A stretch of DNA of 64,000 bases from Bedellia somnulentella (GCA_963576735.1 OY755170.1:24288875-24352874), one strand, 5' to 3'; positions 1 to 13,393 are shown, counted from the first letter of the stretch. Translations and numbers: made by a program. The notes: generated by a model not told the origin, from the letters alone.

Positions 1-1684
1 CATCCATACGAACTGATACGAACACACACGACATGACGCAAAGATAAAGATAGAGCGATGGGCTCGTATAGTCTGTCTCTGTCACTTAAACATGTCAGAT
101 TTCAAGGATAAAATGGCCGAAATTAATAACATTTTGCTTGTAAATATATTTTTGGTGTATTTACGCATGAAACGTGACTCCCTGTGATTTGTTTATACGC
201 CTTGAATGATTTGTGCACTGAATAAAGGCACAGCCAGGCATTTTAAGCGCGAATTGTATGAAAATTTTAATTTCGATGTCAAAGATTATGTCAGCTCGTC
301 GACTTGAAGTATCGTAGCGGACTAAACTCGACTGAAGCAAACCAAGTACATTGTACTCAGTTTAGTGGGACCGCGCGCGGGCAGAGGTTGCCGCATCTTC
401 TTCTTATTGTTTTTATCTAAGACGTGAATACACAGTCTAGACAAAAAAGGAAGTTTACATGATGTTTAGAAGAATTAGTATCTGTGCCCGCCTCTTTAAG
501 GGAAAGGCCGTAAGCAATGTGTGTCTTTATAATTGTTTTCATTGCTATGCGAACGTTAGCTAATATATATATAGTCTTGCCATGAATTTTGTCTTAACTT
601 ATGTGAGGGTATATTAAAAGAATTCGAATAAAATAAGTTATAAGTGAAGGCTTCCTCAAAATATCTTCGAAAGTCGGCGTGCGGCAATAGATAATGGCGT
701 GAAAAGTTGGTATAGATAATGATCCTTTAGTACAGGTTTAGCATTTCTCGTAACCTTCAAAGTCTCAGTGTGAAATCCACACTTTTGTAATTTCACTTTA
801 TATTTATCCTTTACACTTGATAAGTATGAGTGACAAAAATTATGGCTGGACTAGGTATATCAAAAGACAGATACTGCGAATTTTATACTGCGAATATTAA
901 GGCTTCTTATTTACATAGGTATCCCTGTGTATGTTAAAGGATGACTTGATCGTTCAAATTATCGCAAACGTTCTAGATATATTGCCTAAAAACGGTTGTT
1001 CAAACAATGTATAAATTTTACTGGTATATTTCAGTATTTTGCGAAAACGTGAATCGCCCTAGTTGGATTAAAGATTAATGCTGATTGGCTTGCTTTTTAC
1101 ATGCTGTTCATAAACCCAATCATGTTTTTGCCAAATGCCTTGAAGTTTCAAATGGTTCAGCCATTAGTCATGATGATGCTTAGTTTGCTTGAAGCGAATG
1201 TCGATTTGTGTGCAAGTTCTGCGAAGTAAATCACTCTAAACTATCGTATTGAGATTGCTAAAATCTATTCTTGCATATAGATTGCTGGTTATATTTCGTC
1301 GTTGTTAACTTCTTCAAGAATTTATAAACTATCATGGTATGAATGGTTATTTTTTATGAATCATGCCAAATATTTTTATACAAGTGATTGAAAGCTCAAC
1401 CTTGGTAGCCATTCTTTGAGGAACACAGGTCAATTCTTGAATTGGGCCCACTACTGTTTTTGTTCATTTATTTAGGTTGTTGACCAGAGGGGGAAACAAT
1501 CGTGTGAAGAATGTGCATCAGCTGTGAGTTATTTTAAGCTATTTTATCCATTACATTACATACATTACATTATCCATGTATTAATTACATCTAAAGATGG
1601 CCAAGAAATTGTCCATATCAATCCCAAACTTTTGATAACACAGTACCACTAATTGGAAGTAAATTTGTAACATATGTTTCCTGT
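1..1684. other. Non-coding left edge, probably Smox intron 3
   Basis: No reading frame of this AT-rich stretch resembles a protein I know. It lies 3' of the third Smox coding exon on the minus strand, and no sequence for the next expected Smad segment (linker with PPVLVPR-like residues) was found, so it is most likely intron. A 49-bp piece at 1475-1523 is bounded by an AG and a GTGAGT on the plus strand, but nothing else supports an exon. Confidence 0.5.
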
Positions 1685-1940
<256 letters not shown>

Positions 1941-2743
1941 TTAGTATTTAGTTATTTTATTTACAAAGTAGTATCTTAAATTTCTTTTAAGGCAATGTAA
2001 TATGAAAATTAAAAATGACATTTATAAGGTTTTATGTATTTCAACTTTTAATCTTTATTATTGTAAAAGAACACAAGTAAGAGTCAGATTTGTGCATAAT
2101 TGGTATGGTACAGTTCTAAACCACTGTATAATGTATTCATGATATTAGTTTGACCTATACCATACAAGTAACTCCATCTAGTGCCCCCTGATGATACTAG
2201 AATAAAACTTTATATGCTGATTTTAGAATCTGTAAGAATTACCACTTTCTATCAATCACTGTTTATCAGATACAGTCTGATGACAATCAGACAGAACCAG
2301 ACTAGTAATAGGGTGCCATTTTTATGTTTGGATCTCTTAAAATGAAAACAATGTTGATATCTGCATAAGCACTCTATAATCAGCTAACAACATCACAATT
2401 CCTGCAATATCCTACCAAATTAGATTAAAAAGTTTGCCCCATTTTAGGTTTCTGTCAAGTGAATTGAACATGCTAACCCTATCTCCAGAAAAGATTAACG
2501 ATGGCCAGCAAGCAACATCCATATTATGGAAATTTCATGTGATACATTTACAGTTAATTGTCTGTAATCTCTAGATTTTAAAGTTAAAAACCTAAGTTAA
2601 TAAAAGTATTACAACATGAACATTTAGTTTTGCAATACTCAAAATTTAACACACTCATATTTTTTTAAAGTAAAATAACACATTTTGAATAAAAACTTTA
2701 GATATTATTTAAGTCCCTATTGCCACAATGCCCTGAAGAGCTA

Positions 2744-2908
<165 letters not shown>

Positions 2909-4273
2909 TTATGATTTTCAAACTAGTCAAATGCTAACCTAAAATTAACAGAAAGGGAAATCATAATGGGGAATACCGTGGCTGAGATAAGTTTAGTTGT
3001 CTGATAGTATACCCATACAAAACTATGTTAGAATTTGTTTCTTATCACATTGGTCCCCAATAGTTCTAATCTAATATGTTGATATCCTTAATATATAAAT
3101 GTTTTTTGAACAAGCAAAACAACACACATTAAAACATAATTACAAATATCAAATGGATTGAAAGATTTTCTCCTCGCATTCAAATTAGTCAAAAATTTAT
3201 CAAATAATAAATCAAGGAATTTAACACAACAATCTAATTAACCATTCAGATCACAACATAAAAATAATCGGTCGATTTGGCCTTGAACGTCTAATGCATA
3301 AAATAAACTTAAAAACTCTTTGTGACTCAACCTTGTCTAAGATCGTGAAAAAATGAGTTAGTAATATGAGTAAGATTCATGCTGGTTTATCCAACAGATA
3401 TTACAAATGCTACGATTCACACCTCAAAACATAAATTATGTTAAGATAAATTAAATGTGCAATGGTGTTCGTACATAATAATTAGAACCTAACACTAACA
3501 CCACTACAAACGCAAACCATCAAAACAATATTGGAAAATCATAAATGAAATGAGACTATTTCAAATTACCTATTAACACTTTTCACAACACATGTAAACA
3601 ATATGCACAAAATCAATAGTCAAAACAAAACAAGGCTTGCAAATTAATTAACTTTTCAGACGTCATATGTTACTTTTATTAATTTCCAAATTCAAATTAG
3701 CATTCTATGACAAATTGCAAATAATGATCCGCCATGTTTTCAGCATTTCGATTTTGTTTTGACGGCAAAATGACCTTAGCTAGTTTGCGTCCTCTTACTA
3801 TTATACGGTCGAAATTAGAATCTTAGTGAAAGATGGGCTTAGGACAGGCCAGACATTTTTCCAACTTGGTAGTACTATCAGTACATTGCCCAAGAAAGCC
3901 CAACAAAAATAAAATAATTTTGACAATCTAGTTCGTAAACCAATAGGCATTAGGAACATTTTGGGGTGACATAGACCTAGTGAAAAGTAATATACGAACT
4001 CAGAGTTAGACAGAAAGAGATGACGAATAATGTCAATGTCATATGAAGAGAGAAAATGTCATAACAACGTCAATTCAACAAAACAAAAAGTTAAAATATA
4101 TGATGTTAGCTAAGTAAAAATAACTTCTAAAACAAAGAAACATAAAACATTGTTACAAGAGAATAATAATAAGCAAAAAATAATTAAAAAGCTGAGTTAA
4201 ATTGTTAAGATTTAAGAAACCTGTTTTTTTTTGTATTCGCTACGTTCGGTAATAGTACACTTATACTTAGTAC

Positions 4274-4476
4274 CTGGGAATAGTAACACATTTAGTGTGA
4301 CTGTTTTGACCCGCAACAGCCCTTTCCAGCTCTTCGAGTGCTTCACCTTTTTTTAATTTTTTCACTAAACTTTTTACAGCTTTTTCTGACCACTTATCTT
4401 CGGCAACGGAAGATCGTTCTGGACTCTTTTTCCATTCTAACAGACGCTTCACCACGGGGGGTGTTAGCGGAAACAT
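4274..4476 (-). CDS. Smox: Smad2/3 coding exon 1 (MH1 N-terminus)
   Basis: First coding exon of a receptor-regulated Smad, the transcription factor phosphorylated by activin/TGF-beta type I receptors and carried to the nucleus with co-Smad. It begins [17 protein letters not shown], followed by [25 protein letters not shown] and TKCVTIP, the MH1 N-terminal helices and first zinc Cys. The start is the ATG at 4476. The open frame continues upstream but contains no ATG in the adjacent ~100 nt, and homology begins at this Met. The exon ends CCCAG|GTACTA, with the last codon split after two bases and completed in exon 2. Only about the first 134 residues of the protein are in the window. Confidence 0.94.
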
Positions 4477-4719
4477 ACCGCAACACGACAATATTCTTGA
4501 TTTTATTAGTGAAATGAGCAAAAATAACAACCCGATGATACATGAAATTAACTTATGTTGCGGCCATTTTAGACTGACTGACTGATAGAATTGATTGAAT
4601 GAATAATGACTGAATGAAAATAGTAGTTAAATACTCATCCTACACTCCACCCCTTTTTAACATCTACAAATTCTTTCATTCAATGTAACGTTCTCACTAC
4701 TTCTCACTCTGTTTCATGA
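4477..4719. promoter_or_regulatory. Smox 5' untranslated/promoter region
   Basis: Lies directly upstream of the Smox start on the minus strand. No TATA box or other motif could be assigned with confidence; the assignment rests on position only. Transposon sequence begins at about 4720, so the unique upstream DNA is only about 240 bp. Confidence 0.35.
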
Positions 4720-5062
4720 ATAACATAACATAAACGTTCACGCCGAATATCCCCGAAGGGGTTGGCAGAGGTACTAATACTTCTGAACACCCAGAGTTCA
4801 GAGTACCCACGTTTTGCATGGACAGTGTACTGACGTGATAGGGGGCAGGCCTATCGCCGTTTTGTACGAATACACTGTCACATGACTAAGTACAACTCAG
4901 CCATGTGGGTTTCCTCACGATGTTTTCCCTCACCGTTAACAACCATGATAAATTAACCACACATATGTCTTTAGAAAAGACAAATTGGTGTAGGCCCGAC
5001 CCGGGATTTGAACACTAGTCGCTTGCACGATAACCGGTGTTCTACCCATTGAGCTATCACGT
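4720..5062 (-). mobile_element. tRNA-derived SINE, near full length
   Basis: Minus-strand copy of the commonest SINE in the window. Read on the minus strand it begins with a tRNA-like head. This has an A-box-like TAGCTCAATGGG and a B-box-like GTTCAAATCC, followed by a ~250-bp body. It ends with a CCCCTTCGGGG hairpin, GGCGTGAACG and a (TTATG)n tail. The best-defined copy is at 40999-41380. Confidence 0.88.
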
Positions 5063-5977
5063 CTTCATGAAATAAAGCCAAAGTACGTTTAGTAGTGTAC
5101 TGCTCTGCTAAAGAGCTTATTCCATTACACTTTGTCGTTGCTGAATTCAGACGTCCTTCGAAGTTACTGCCGCAGACGGTTGTTATTCCACTACACAAAT
5201 TTCAGTTTGAACGTTATTCCACTAGTCTGAATTCAGATTCTGTGGCTTTCAGACGCTTTCATTCAGACAAATGGAATAAGCTCTTTACTGAGAGATTCAA
5301 TACTTTCGATGTGTTTTGATTTCAAATGGAATACTATTTTAGGTTTAGAAGGCGAATTGCAGTGTTCAATCGAAATTTCGGTTTCCATCTGAATAGTAGA
5401 GTACTATATACATCAGTGTGAAAACAATATGTATTTGTATCTCTTTTTCTCCTTTCCTTTACAATACTTTACTGTGGCGTAAAGTTAACGATTCGACTAA
5501 ACTTGAAATCAGCCTAATCCGGAGTGGTGATATGATAACAAATAGGCGAATTTTATATGTATAGTTGTCATTATAACTAACTGTAACTTTTCTAGCGCTT
5601 TTAACTCAGAGGAAACAAACATTTTGCAATAAGGGTTATTGCAGAAAATAATTGTAGGGAAGAGTATTTTATATGGTGTTATCAAAGGAAGTGTCCTAGG
5701 TCCAACTCTTTTTTTTATCTATACTAGTGTTCTTTCTAACTAACATGTCATCAAAGCAAAAATGTTAACTTATGCAGTTTTGTTTCGATATAGTTCTCTG
5801 TCATTGCGCCCAACATCTAAAACCCTGAAACTATAGCGTTCTCGATAAATATATTCGATCGATTCGATATTCTATCTATTTATTCTAATGTATATAATTA
5901 AGTGAAACTTACATGCTTTGATTTTCTTAACGTGTAAAAATAATGGGTGGAATTAGATATTTGAGAGAAATGACGGA
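5063..5977. other. Intergenic, nothing recognised
   Basis: Short open frames at 5095-5319 and similar have no recognisable protein features. A triplicated theme of TTCAGAC and ATTCCACTA around 5145-5280 looks like degraded repeat sequence. I see no gene here. Confidence 0.6.
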
Positions 5978-6160
5978 TAGATACATACATACATATTCTC
6001 ACGCCGTTAGTTCCCATTGGGGTAGGCAGAGACTATCGATCGCCACTTTGTACGATCCTGGCAAACCTCTCTGGCGTCGTTTACATCCATCAATCTTTTC
6101 ATACATGCTCTTTTATTCTTCATACTGCGGACACCTGCCTTTTTTGCCACCTGCCTGCGG
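5978..6160 (-). mobile_element. 3' end fragment of the RTE-like LINE
   Basis: Begins with CATA repeats and TTCTCACGCCGTTAG, the reverse complement of the LINE 3' terminus. It continues into the codons for the C-terminal tail of the LINE protein. It matches the copies at 6775-9773 and 16665-19315 with small differences and breaks off near 6160. Confidence 0.88.
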
Positions 6161-6566
6161 ATAGATAATTTTCAAAAATGCAATTAATATTTTTACTGAA
6201 GGATAACAAAGTATATAGAGTTTTTTTTATTAACAAGTGTCTATAAACACTTCACAATAGACATCACAGCTCTCGACTTCGACTTAGGATCCTTCTCAGA
6301 TGTAATGACTAACGTGTATAATAATTTGATATGAATTTGTTATTGTAAATACAAATTACCATTTCATCAATACACTAGTCGTCATTCCTGATTGCTAGCA
6401 ATTATTAGCTACTTAATTCCAGTAAAATTTCTCATCCGTAGCAATTATATCAAAGGCTTTTAGCTTTGTTAGATTAGATACAATAATGGAAACTAACGGC
6501 GGCGTTCTTATAGGTAAGTATATATGTTAGATACAATAACCGATACAATCGGAACTGTACGACGGA

Positions 6567-6770
6567 CTGGTTCGGAATAGTGTAGCTTTTCCGTGGCTTT
6601 TAAATTTGTTGATGGATAACACAGTGGCATGAAAGTGATTATGGGCTTGGAATTGATGGATTCTTCATTGAATGCCGCTTATACGCTGTAGATCAAGTAC
6701 TACTTGCATCACCGGCGGCGGAAGAGTTGCATTTGCAAATGATGATGAATATTGCATATGTGTTTTTTTG
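6567..6770 (+). mobile_element. Old LINE copy, left part (host of a nested LINE)
   Basis: Diverged copy of the RT region (from the TGACTGGTTCGG stretch to GATGATGAATATTGC) of the same LINE family. It stops where the younger LINE begins and resumes at 9774, so the young element inserted into it. Stops and indels show it is dead. Confidence 0.85.
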
Positions 6771-6774
6771 TAAG

Positions 6775-9773
6775 ATCAGATGAAGTATGTTTGATTATGG
6801 AAAAAAGAAAACTAGATTTTCTGTGTGTAAATGAAACGAAGCGCAAGGAAAAAGAGGTTTCACAACTTGGCCCATTTACAGCTATCTGGTCGGGAGTTGC
6901 CGAGAGTGACAGAGCTTGCCAAGGCGTGGGACTTCTGATATCTGAAAGGATGGCTAAGTGCATGAAAGATTATGCGTGCGTGAGTCCAAGGCTCCTATGG
7001 ATGAAGGTGAAGGTAGGGCTTGTCCGGATGCGCATAATTTGCGTGTATGCTCCGGACATGTCCAGATCACTATCCGAGAGGGAGGAGTTTTGGAATCTGT
7101 TAGACGATGTTGCGAATGGGTGTGATGGAAATGAGAAAATTGTTATGTTAGGAGATTTTAATGGTTGGGTTGGTGTGTCACGCAACGGTTGTGAAAGAGT
7201 TTTAGGAAAGTTTGGTGATAAAAGAGTGAACGAGAATGGTGAGAAAGTGATTGATGTATGTTTGGAGAGGAATCTTTGTGTTACGAACACGTTGTTTGAA
7301 CACAAAGATATCCATATGTATACTAGATAGAGAGGAAGCGAGAGAAGTATGATAGATTTTGTGATAGTGGATGAAAGGCTAAGAGCAAAGGTTGTTGACA
7401 CCAGAGTCCATAGGGGCATTAACGTTGGCACAGACCACTTCCTCGTGATATCACGATTAAGGGGACTGTGCACGCGTTGGCGTCACAGGGCCAAAGTGTC
7501 GACAACTGAATTTGCGAGAATAAAAGTGGAGAAATTGGAAGAGGATGAAAATATTAGAGATGAATATATGAAGAAATTGGACGACAGGCTAAGTTGCGTG
7601 GAGATGAAGGATGAATTGGAAATAGAAGAAGTATGGGATGTGCTCAAATCGTCAATGGTTGAATGTGCGACGGAAGTATGTGGATTGAGTAAAAGAACAA
7701 ATAGACCACCAACAAGTTGGTGGGATAAAGATGTGAAAGAGGCAGTTGGAGATAAGAAGAAAGCTTGGTTAAATTTACTAGCGATTAATGCTAGTAAACG
7801 AATGGATGCGAGAGTAACAGATGATGAAGTGAAGAATAGTGAAGATGAATATAAGAGAGTAAAGAATGAGGTTAAGAAGAAAATAGAAAAGAAAAAGCGT
7901 GATCTGATAGAATGGTGTGAGAGGAAACTCTCTGATAATTTCCGGAATAACCAAAAGTTGTTCTGGAAATATATCCGGAAAGAAAAGGGAGTTTCCCAAA
8001 ACACGAGAGTGAATGTTGTGAGAGATGAACAGGGTGAATTGGCGACGGATGAAAGTAGCATAAGACGAGTATGGAAGAACTATTTTGAGGGACTCTTTGA
8101 AAAAGAGGATTCATCCATTTCTTCGCCAATCAGCAGTAATGTTGATTGGAACGACGTTATGGCTGACTTTAGTGACAGTGAGATCAGTATGGAAGAAATA
8201 ATGAAAGCAATGAAAAGTATGAAACTAGGGAAAGCAGCAGGGTATGACAGGATAAACACTGAAATGCTGAGGGCTGGTAAAGGGGTGGTGGCTTCCTGGT
8301 TGTACTTCCTTTTCCAAAAATGCTGGTCGAGTGGCAAAGTGCCACAAGACTGGTGCAAAGCGGTAATTGTGCCTTTATATAAAGGAAAGGGGTCACACCA
8401 GGAGGCTAGAAACTACCGTGGAATTAGCCTACTCAGCATTGTCGGTAAATTGTACGCAAAGGTTTTGATTGAAAGAGTGATGAATGAAACGGATGATAAA
8501 ATTTGGGATGTGCAAGCAGGATTTAGAAAGGGAATGGGATGTATGGACCAAATCTTCTCTTTAAGGAGCATCACCGAAAAGTTCTTAGCTAAGAACCGAA
8601 AGGTGTATTGCTCCTTCATTGATTTAGAGAAGGCGTATGATAGGGTGGTAAGAAAGTGTTTATGGGAGGTGTTATCCAAGTTCGGTTTGGGGAGTCGACT
8701 TATACGTGCACTGGTATCACTCTATGAGGATTCCAGTGCATGTGTGAGAGTAAACGGGGAAAATACTGACTGGTTCGGGATTTCTCGGGGTGTCCGACAG
8801 GGTTGTGTAGCTTCCCCGTGGCTCTTCAATTTGTTCATGGATGACTGTTTAACAGAGTTGCGTGAAAGTGATTATGGATTGAGAATGGGTGGATTCATCA
8901 TTAAATGCCTCTTATATGCCGACGATCAAGTGCTACTTGCATCATCGGTGGAAGAGCTGCAAGAGATGATGAATATTGCTTGTGCGTCTTTTGAAAAAAA
9001 GGGAATGAGGGTGAATGTGGATAAAATAAAAACTATGGTTTTTGAGAGAGAGGTGAATATGACCGAATGCGTGATTGAGATTAATGGTAAGAAAGTGGAA
9101 CAAGTGAAAGAGTTTGTATATTTGGGAAGTTTGTTTACTAGGGATGGAAAGTGTGATGAAGATATCGAGAGAAGAGTGAAAAAGGGTAATGCGGTAAATG
9201 GAGCACTGGATAGTCTAATGTCTAGTCAGTCGGTGTCTGAAAAGGCCCGAATGGCTGTGCATGATGCTGTCCTCGTTCCTACGCCTATGTATGGCAGTGA
9301 ATGTTGGGTGTGGCAGAAGAAGCATGAAAGTAGAGTGAATGCAGTAGAAATGAGATCCCTCAGAAATGTGTGTAATGTAAGGTTATGTGATCGTGTGAGG
9401 AATAATGTGATTCGTGAAAGGTGTGGTGTAAAAGATGATATTGTAAGAAAGATAGAAAAAGGAATGTTGAGATGGTTTGGGCACATAGAGAGGATGGATG
9501 ACAGTAAATTGGTGAAAGAGATATATAGAGCCAATGTGGAAGGTAATGTTAGTAGAGGACGACCTCGGAGGACACATTTGGATCAAATAGAAAATGTGCT
9601 CAAAAAGGCAGGTGTCCGCAGTATGAAGAATAAAAGAGCATGTATGAAAAGATTGATGGATGTAAACGAAGCCAGAGAGGTTTGCCAGGATCGTACAAAG
9701 TGGCGACCGATAGTCTCTGCCTACCCCAATGGGAACTAACGGCGTGAGAATATGTATGTATGTATGTATGTAA
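6775..9773 (+). mobile_element. RTE-like non-LTR retrotransposon, copy 1
   Basis: About 3.0-kb element flanked by the 6-bp duplication TGTAAG (6769-6774 and 9774-9779), inserted inside an older relative. It is slightly 5' truncated: the endonuclease frame enters without the expected N-terminus. The 3' end has the hairpin-like CTACCCCAATGGG, GGCGTGAG and a (TATG)n tail. Endonuclease plus reverse transcriptase in one frame with a short-repeat tail suggests the RTE group; the clade is inferred from overall look. Confidence 0.9.
6776..9739 (+). pseudogene. LINE endonuclease-reverse transcriptase, one nonsense codon
   Basis: The apurinic-like endonuclease domain carries the MLGDFNGW motif and a terminal GTDHF-type motif. 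The reverse transcriptase carries FIDLEKAYDRV (palm motif A), RGVRQGC (motif B) and LLYADDQ (catalytic YADD). The C-terminal tail holds GRPRRTHLDQI and DRTKWR. The frame is interrupted by a TAG at 7328-7330, where the copy at 16665-19315 has CAG (Gln). The downstream ATG at 7349 would skip most of the endonuclease, so the nonsense codon should abolish target cleavage. Reverse transcriptase residues look intact. Confidence 0.92.
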
Positions 9774-10135
9774 TGTAAGAAACGGAATGAGGGAGAATGT
9801 GGATAAAAAACCAAAACCATGGTTTTTGAAGATGTGACAGAATGGGTACTTACGATTGATGGTAAGAAAGTGAATCAAGTGAAAGATTTGTATATCTGGA
9901 AGGTTTTTCATTAGGAATGGAAAATGTGATGAAGACATCGAAAGAAGAGTGAAAAAGGGTAATATGGTTAATAAAACAATGAATATTCGAATGTCTAGGC
10001 TTTCGGTACCTCAAAAGGAACAAAAGGCAGTGCATGCTACTGTTCTCGTTCCTACGCTTATGTACGGTAGCGAATGTTGGGTGTAGCAGAAGAAGCAAGA
10101 GAACTGAGTCAATGCAATAGGTCCCTTAGAAGAAA
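9774..10135 (+). mobile_element. Old LINE copy, right part
   Basis: Continuation of the copy at 6567-6770. It runs from the GGAATGAGGG region of the RT through the tail codons for YGSECW, where a TAG replaces the Trp codon. Frameshifts and stops are common. It ends near 10135, where an unrelated LINE fragment begins. Confidence 0.85.
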
Positions 10136-10139
10136 ATGT

Positions 10140-10392
10140 TTTTATGTAGCCTGTATTACAGTGTCCCACTGCTGGGCAAAGGCCTCCCCCTGTTGAGTCC
10201 ACACGTCCCGGCTCTGTGCCACCTGCGGCAACCCCGGCAAAAACTTATCGAGATCATCCCGCCATCTCCGCCGCGGCCTGCCCCTACGCCGGTAACCGTC
10301 TTGTGGCACCCAGTCTGTGGCGATCTTCACCCATCTGTCTGGGTGCATACGACTAATATGACCGGCCCAGTTCCACTTCAGCTTGGCGGTTT
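10140..10392 (-). mobile_element. Fragment of a second LINE family (C-terminus)
   Basis: The minus strand encodes the pieces RWVKIATDWVPQD, RRRGRPRRRWRDDLDKFL, then GEAFAQQWD, a common C-terminal tail of insect LINE proteins, and the 3' untranslated phrase CCCACTGCTGGGC. GC-rich compared with surroundings. Family not assigned. Confidence 0.8.
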
Positions 10393-10416
10393 ATGTACCC
10401 ACATCAGCGATTAAGT

Positions 10417-10645
10417 TAGCTGTTTAGCGGCTTAGATTACCACAACTCCATTTTTTACCCGTGGATGTTCGTAAGAGGCGACCCTTAGTAAATCAATCAA
10501 TACCCTTGTATTGGGGCTTTCTAAGTGATTGTTGGGCGATGCGGTTGGAGACCCATCACCAACAACCTATATATAAAAATCTTTTGCTAACTCAATTTAC
10601 AAAAGTAACTGTGGAATTTCTTATTCCGAAGCTCTGGATAACCAT
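10417..10645 (+). mobile_element. Short retroelement family 2, diverged copy
   Basis: Family 2 is a ~260-bp element with the core GGGCGATGCGGTTGGAGACC. It ends TCTGGCTACCCC, TTATAGCCGTGAG and a TATG tail. This plus-strand copy is diverged and faces the next one. Confidence 0.75.
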
Positions 10646-10649
10646 TACA

Positions 10650-10893
10650 TTACATATATATACATACTCACGGCCATAAATCCCAAAAAGGTGTAGCCAG
10701 AGCGTCCGAGCTAGAAACTCTTCAGCCACATTTGGAAGTTGATAGGGGAGAAGATGGTAGAAATAAAGTATCCTTAGTGATGGGTCTCCAACCGCATCGC
10801 CCAAGATCCACCTAAAAAAGCTCCATACCCTTAGTCACCTCTTACGACGCCCTTGGTTAAAAAGTGACAGTGACAAAGGGTAGTGACAACCCC
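10650..10893 (-). mobile_element. Short retroelement family 2
   Basis: Minus-strand copy in tail-to-tail orientation with the copy at 10417-10645. Starts at CATACTCACGGCC and ends near the degenerate GTAGTGAC. Confidence 0.8.
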
Positions 10894-10915
10894 TTCCAGA
10901 GATTTATAGCCGAGA

Positions 10916-10918
<3 letters not shown>

Positions 10919-10956
<38 letters not shown>
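10919..10956. repeat. (TA)n microsatellite
   Basis: About 17 TA units, then TTATATG. Confidence 0.98.
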
Positions 10957-10963
<7 letters not shown>

Positions 10964-13136
10964 TTCATTTGTATTATATATTTGTATTAATATTATAGCG
11001 TTACATCGCGCTTCTTAGATTTTTCCGTGGGAATGAGAAGTTTTCTTATATATCCGAATAACCCGCGGTCGAAGCCGTGGCCGGAAAGCTAGTATCTTAC
11101 AAAGTGGATGAGGCATTGATTAATCCGAGGCTCTAGTTACCCTTTTTTGGAAATGATAGCCGTGAAGTGAGTATTCATATAAACAGCAACGAATAGAATG
11201 GAATCCTTAAGATAATCATCTTCGATGTACAGACTCAATGTGGAAAGTGTAGAGGGGAGGAAAGGGGGAGATCATATTGCAGCTATAAGCTATTACGTTG
11301 CACACCATTAACGTGTGGGAATTACCACTGAAGTACTTACCTACTAATTTTAAATAAATTTATTGGCAAAATCAAAACTAACGCGGATGATGTATTTCCA
11401 TATAAACATTTGGGTATTATATTAGTATTCTGCGACGCGAGATCACCTTTATTAATACATTCATTAGTTATTGATGGATGGATGGTGAAAACTGATGCAA
11501 TCTGGAATGATCAGTCCACGTGTCAATAAAATATACAATTGTCAATATGTAAACAAGAAAAAATAACAATCAATTTATGAAATTTTTCTTTTCTTCACTT
11601 GTTTCTTTTTCTTGGACGTGCCAGCTATTCAACAGAACTGTAATCGAATTTATTTATCTTAAATATTAAAGCCGTAAGTCTTTTTCTTCTATTTTTATAT
11701 CTTGCTCGTTATCCCAACCGCTATTGTAAATTATTTATTTATTTATTAAAAAAAATGTTTTTTGACATCAGATACTGGCCGGCATATTTTCGTGTGGCCA
11801 GTTAGATTCAGGAAATTTTTGGTCAAGTGTTGGCTGGAAATAATCTTTATTGATTTAATAATTAAAAAGCTACAAAGTTATTTGTAAAACCTTTCGATGA
11901 TCATAAATTATTAATTTTATAAATAATAAGATCATTTTTGACATGTCTTTTTTTTCATTTATTAAATATATTCATTGACAAACGATAGGCTACTAATTTA
12001 AAAGGAATTAAAGTTTATCCACTTTAATAAGTATTACAATGTTGTTATATGTTAAATCTCTTAAATTCATTTGTGTTATTCATTTTCTATTTGCCTCATG
12101 TACCTAATATTAGAAGCCTATTTTTTTTGCCAAAACTTTTGAACTTAATCAACTTATAAATAATAAAAAAACATGGATATAGTGAGAATAATCAGCTTAG
12201 GCTTACTTATTTAGTATAAAAGTTCAAATAAATTTGGTAAACAAACATGATATACCTCAACTTTCAAATGGATTGCTTCCAGTCAAAGATCATAATAAAA
12301 ATTTTGTTTGCATATGAAACTTCTTCATTGTTGTCTGAGTGCTGTTGCATTGTATTGAAACCATAATAATTATTTCCATTTTATTTCTCATTATCATGAT
12401 ATGTGTTATTATAATGAAATGATTGCCATTTATTAATTTTCTCATATGAATTTTCCACATTGAGGTGGTGAGGTGGTTCCACAAACTAGATCGCGTGTCA
12501 TGCTGATGATGCTCATGATTGAACATAGAGGTTGGATTCCACCAGTAATGTTTGGGACGGGCAACCAATGTGTTGATCCTTATACCTGGATGTCTATTTT
12601 AAATATTTGATTGAATATATTAATGTACACATTTGAATCTCAATTAGTTACATCCTTCATTATTACACAAGCCAAGCCTGCTTTTGGAACCCCTGTAAAT
12701 TTCTGAAATTTTAAATAATTTATAAACATTTTATGTGTACTTACCCTTATGATTTATTTTGTTATAGTAATTACTACTAAGTTTTCATTTATCCTTATAA
12801 GTTCTGGTAATTTGAGGGCTTAAATAAATGTTTTCCACATCTAACATCCACATAATTTTACCTGTGTCTTTATTGGGCATCATTTTTATACAGTAGAAGA
12901 GAGGTTCAGTGGGAAAAAGATAGAAAAATTAAGTATTTTAAGTGATGAGTTTCAAGGCACATCAGTCATTTATCACTTAAATATAATAGTAAATATAAGT
13001 GTAGTTAACTATTCTAAGCCTACACTACACATCACAATATTCTACCATATCTGTGCTACCTTGGTATGAAATATTATTCTGGGGCATTGAGAGTGATTAT
13101 GTTTATTGTATTTATAGTTGAGAAATGTGGTAGGTT
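10957..13136. other. AT-rich intergenic stretch
   Basis: About 2.2 kb with no convincing open frame, splice pattern or recognised repeat. A GC-rich inverted motif, CCGCGGTCGAAGCCGTGG near 11060, followed by GGAAAGCTAGT, may be the degraded end of a Helitron. The antisense frame at 12290-12568 has no protein features. Confidence 0.55.
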
Positions 13137-13393
13137 TGCTGTGTAGTGTCGGCTTAGAATAACACTACCCCATTTCTATCGGGTGGGTGATCGTAAGTGG
13201 CGACTAAGGGTATAGGGGCTTTTTAAGTGATTTTTGGGCGATGTGGTTGGAGACCTGTCACCAAAAACATTTATTATTACCGTCTATTCCCCAATCAACT
13301 TCCAAAAGTGGCTGAAGAATATCTTATTCCAAAGCTCTGGCTACCCCGTTAAGGGATTTATAGCTGTGAGTATATGTATGTATGTATGTAAAT
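13137..13393 (+). mobile_element. Short retroelement family 2, full length
   Basis: Runs from TGCTGTGTAGTGTCGGC to GTGAGTATATGTATG. One of the better preserved copies. Confidence 0.88.

Noticed and set aside
1475..1523. Small exon-like piece with AG and GTGAGT on the plus strand
   Set aside because: Isolated, no matching partner exon and no protein similarity.
4474..4530. Upstream-extended Smad start (18 extra residues)
   Set aside because: The extension begins at TTG, not ATG; homology and the first ATG both point to 4476.
4971..5062. tRNA-like A and B boxes suggesting a tRNA gene (also at 14180, 32280, 41015, 49585)
   Set aside because: They are the 5' heads of dispersed SINE copies; there is no full cloverleaf, and the same head is followed by the same 250-bp body each time.
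7483..8061. Long antisense open frames under the LINE (and 18370-18948, 48066-48326)
   Set aside because: Shadows of the reverse transcriptase frame; composition is Ser/Phe-rich with no domain, and they recur in every LINE copy.
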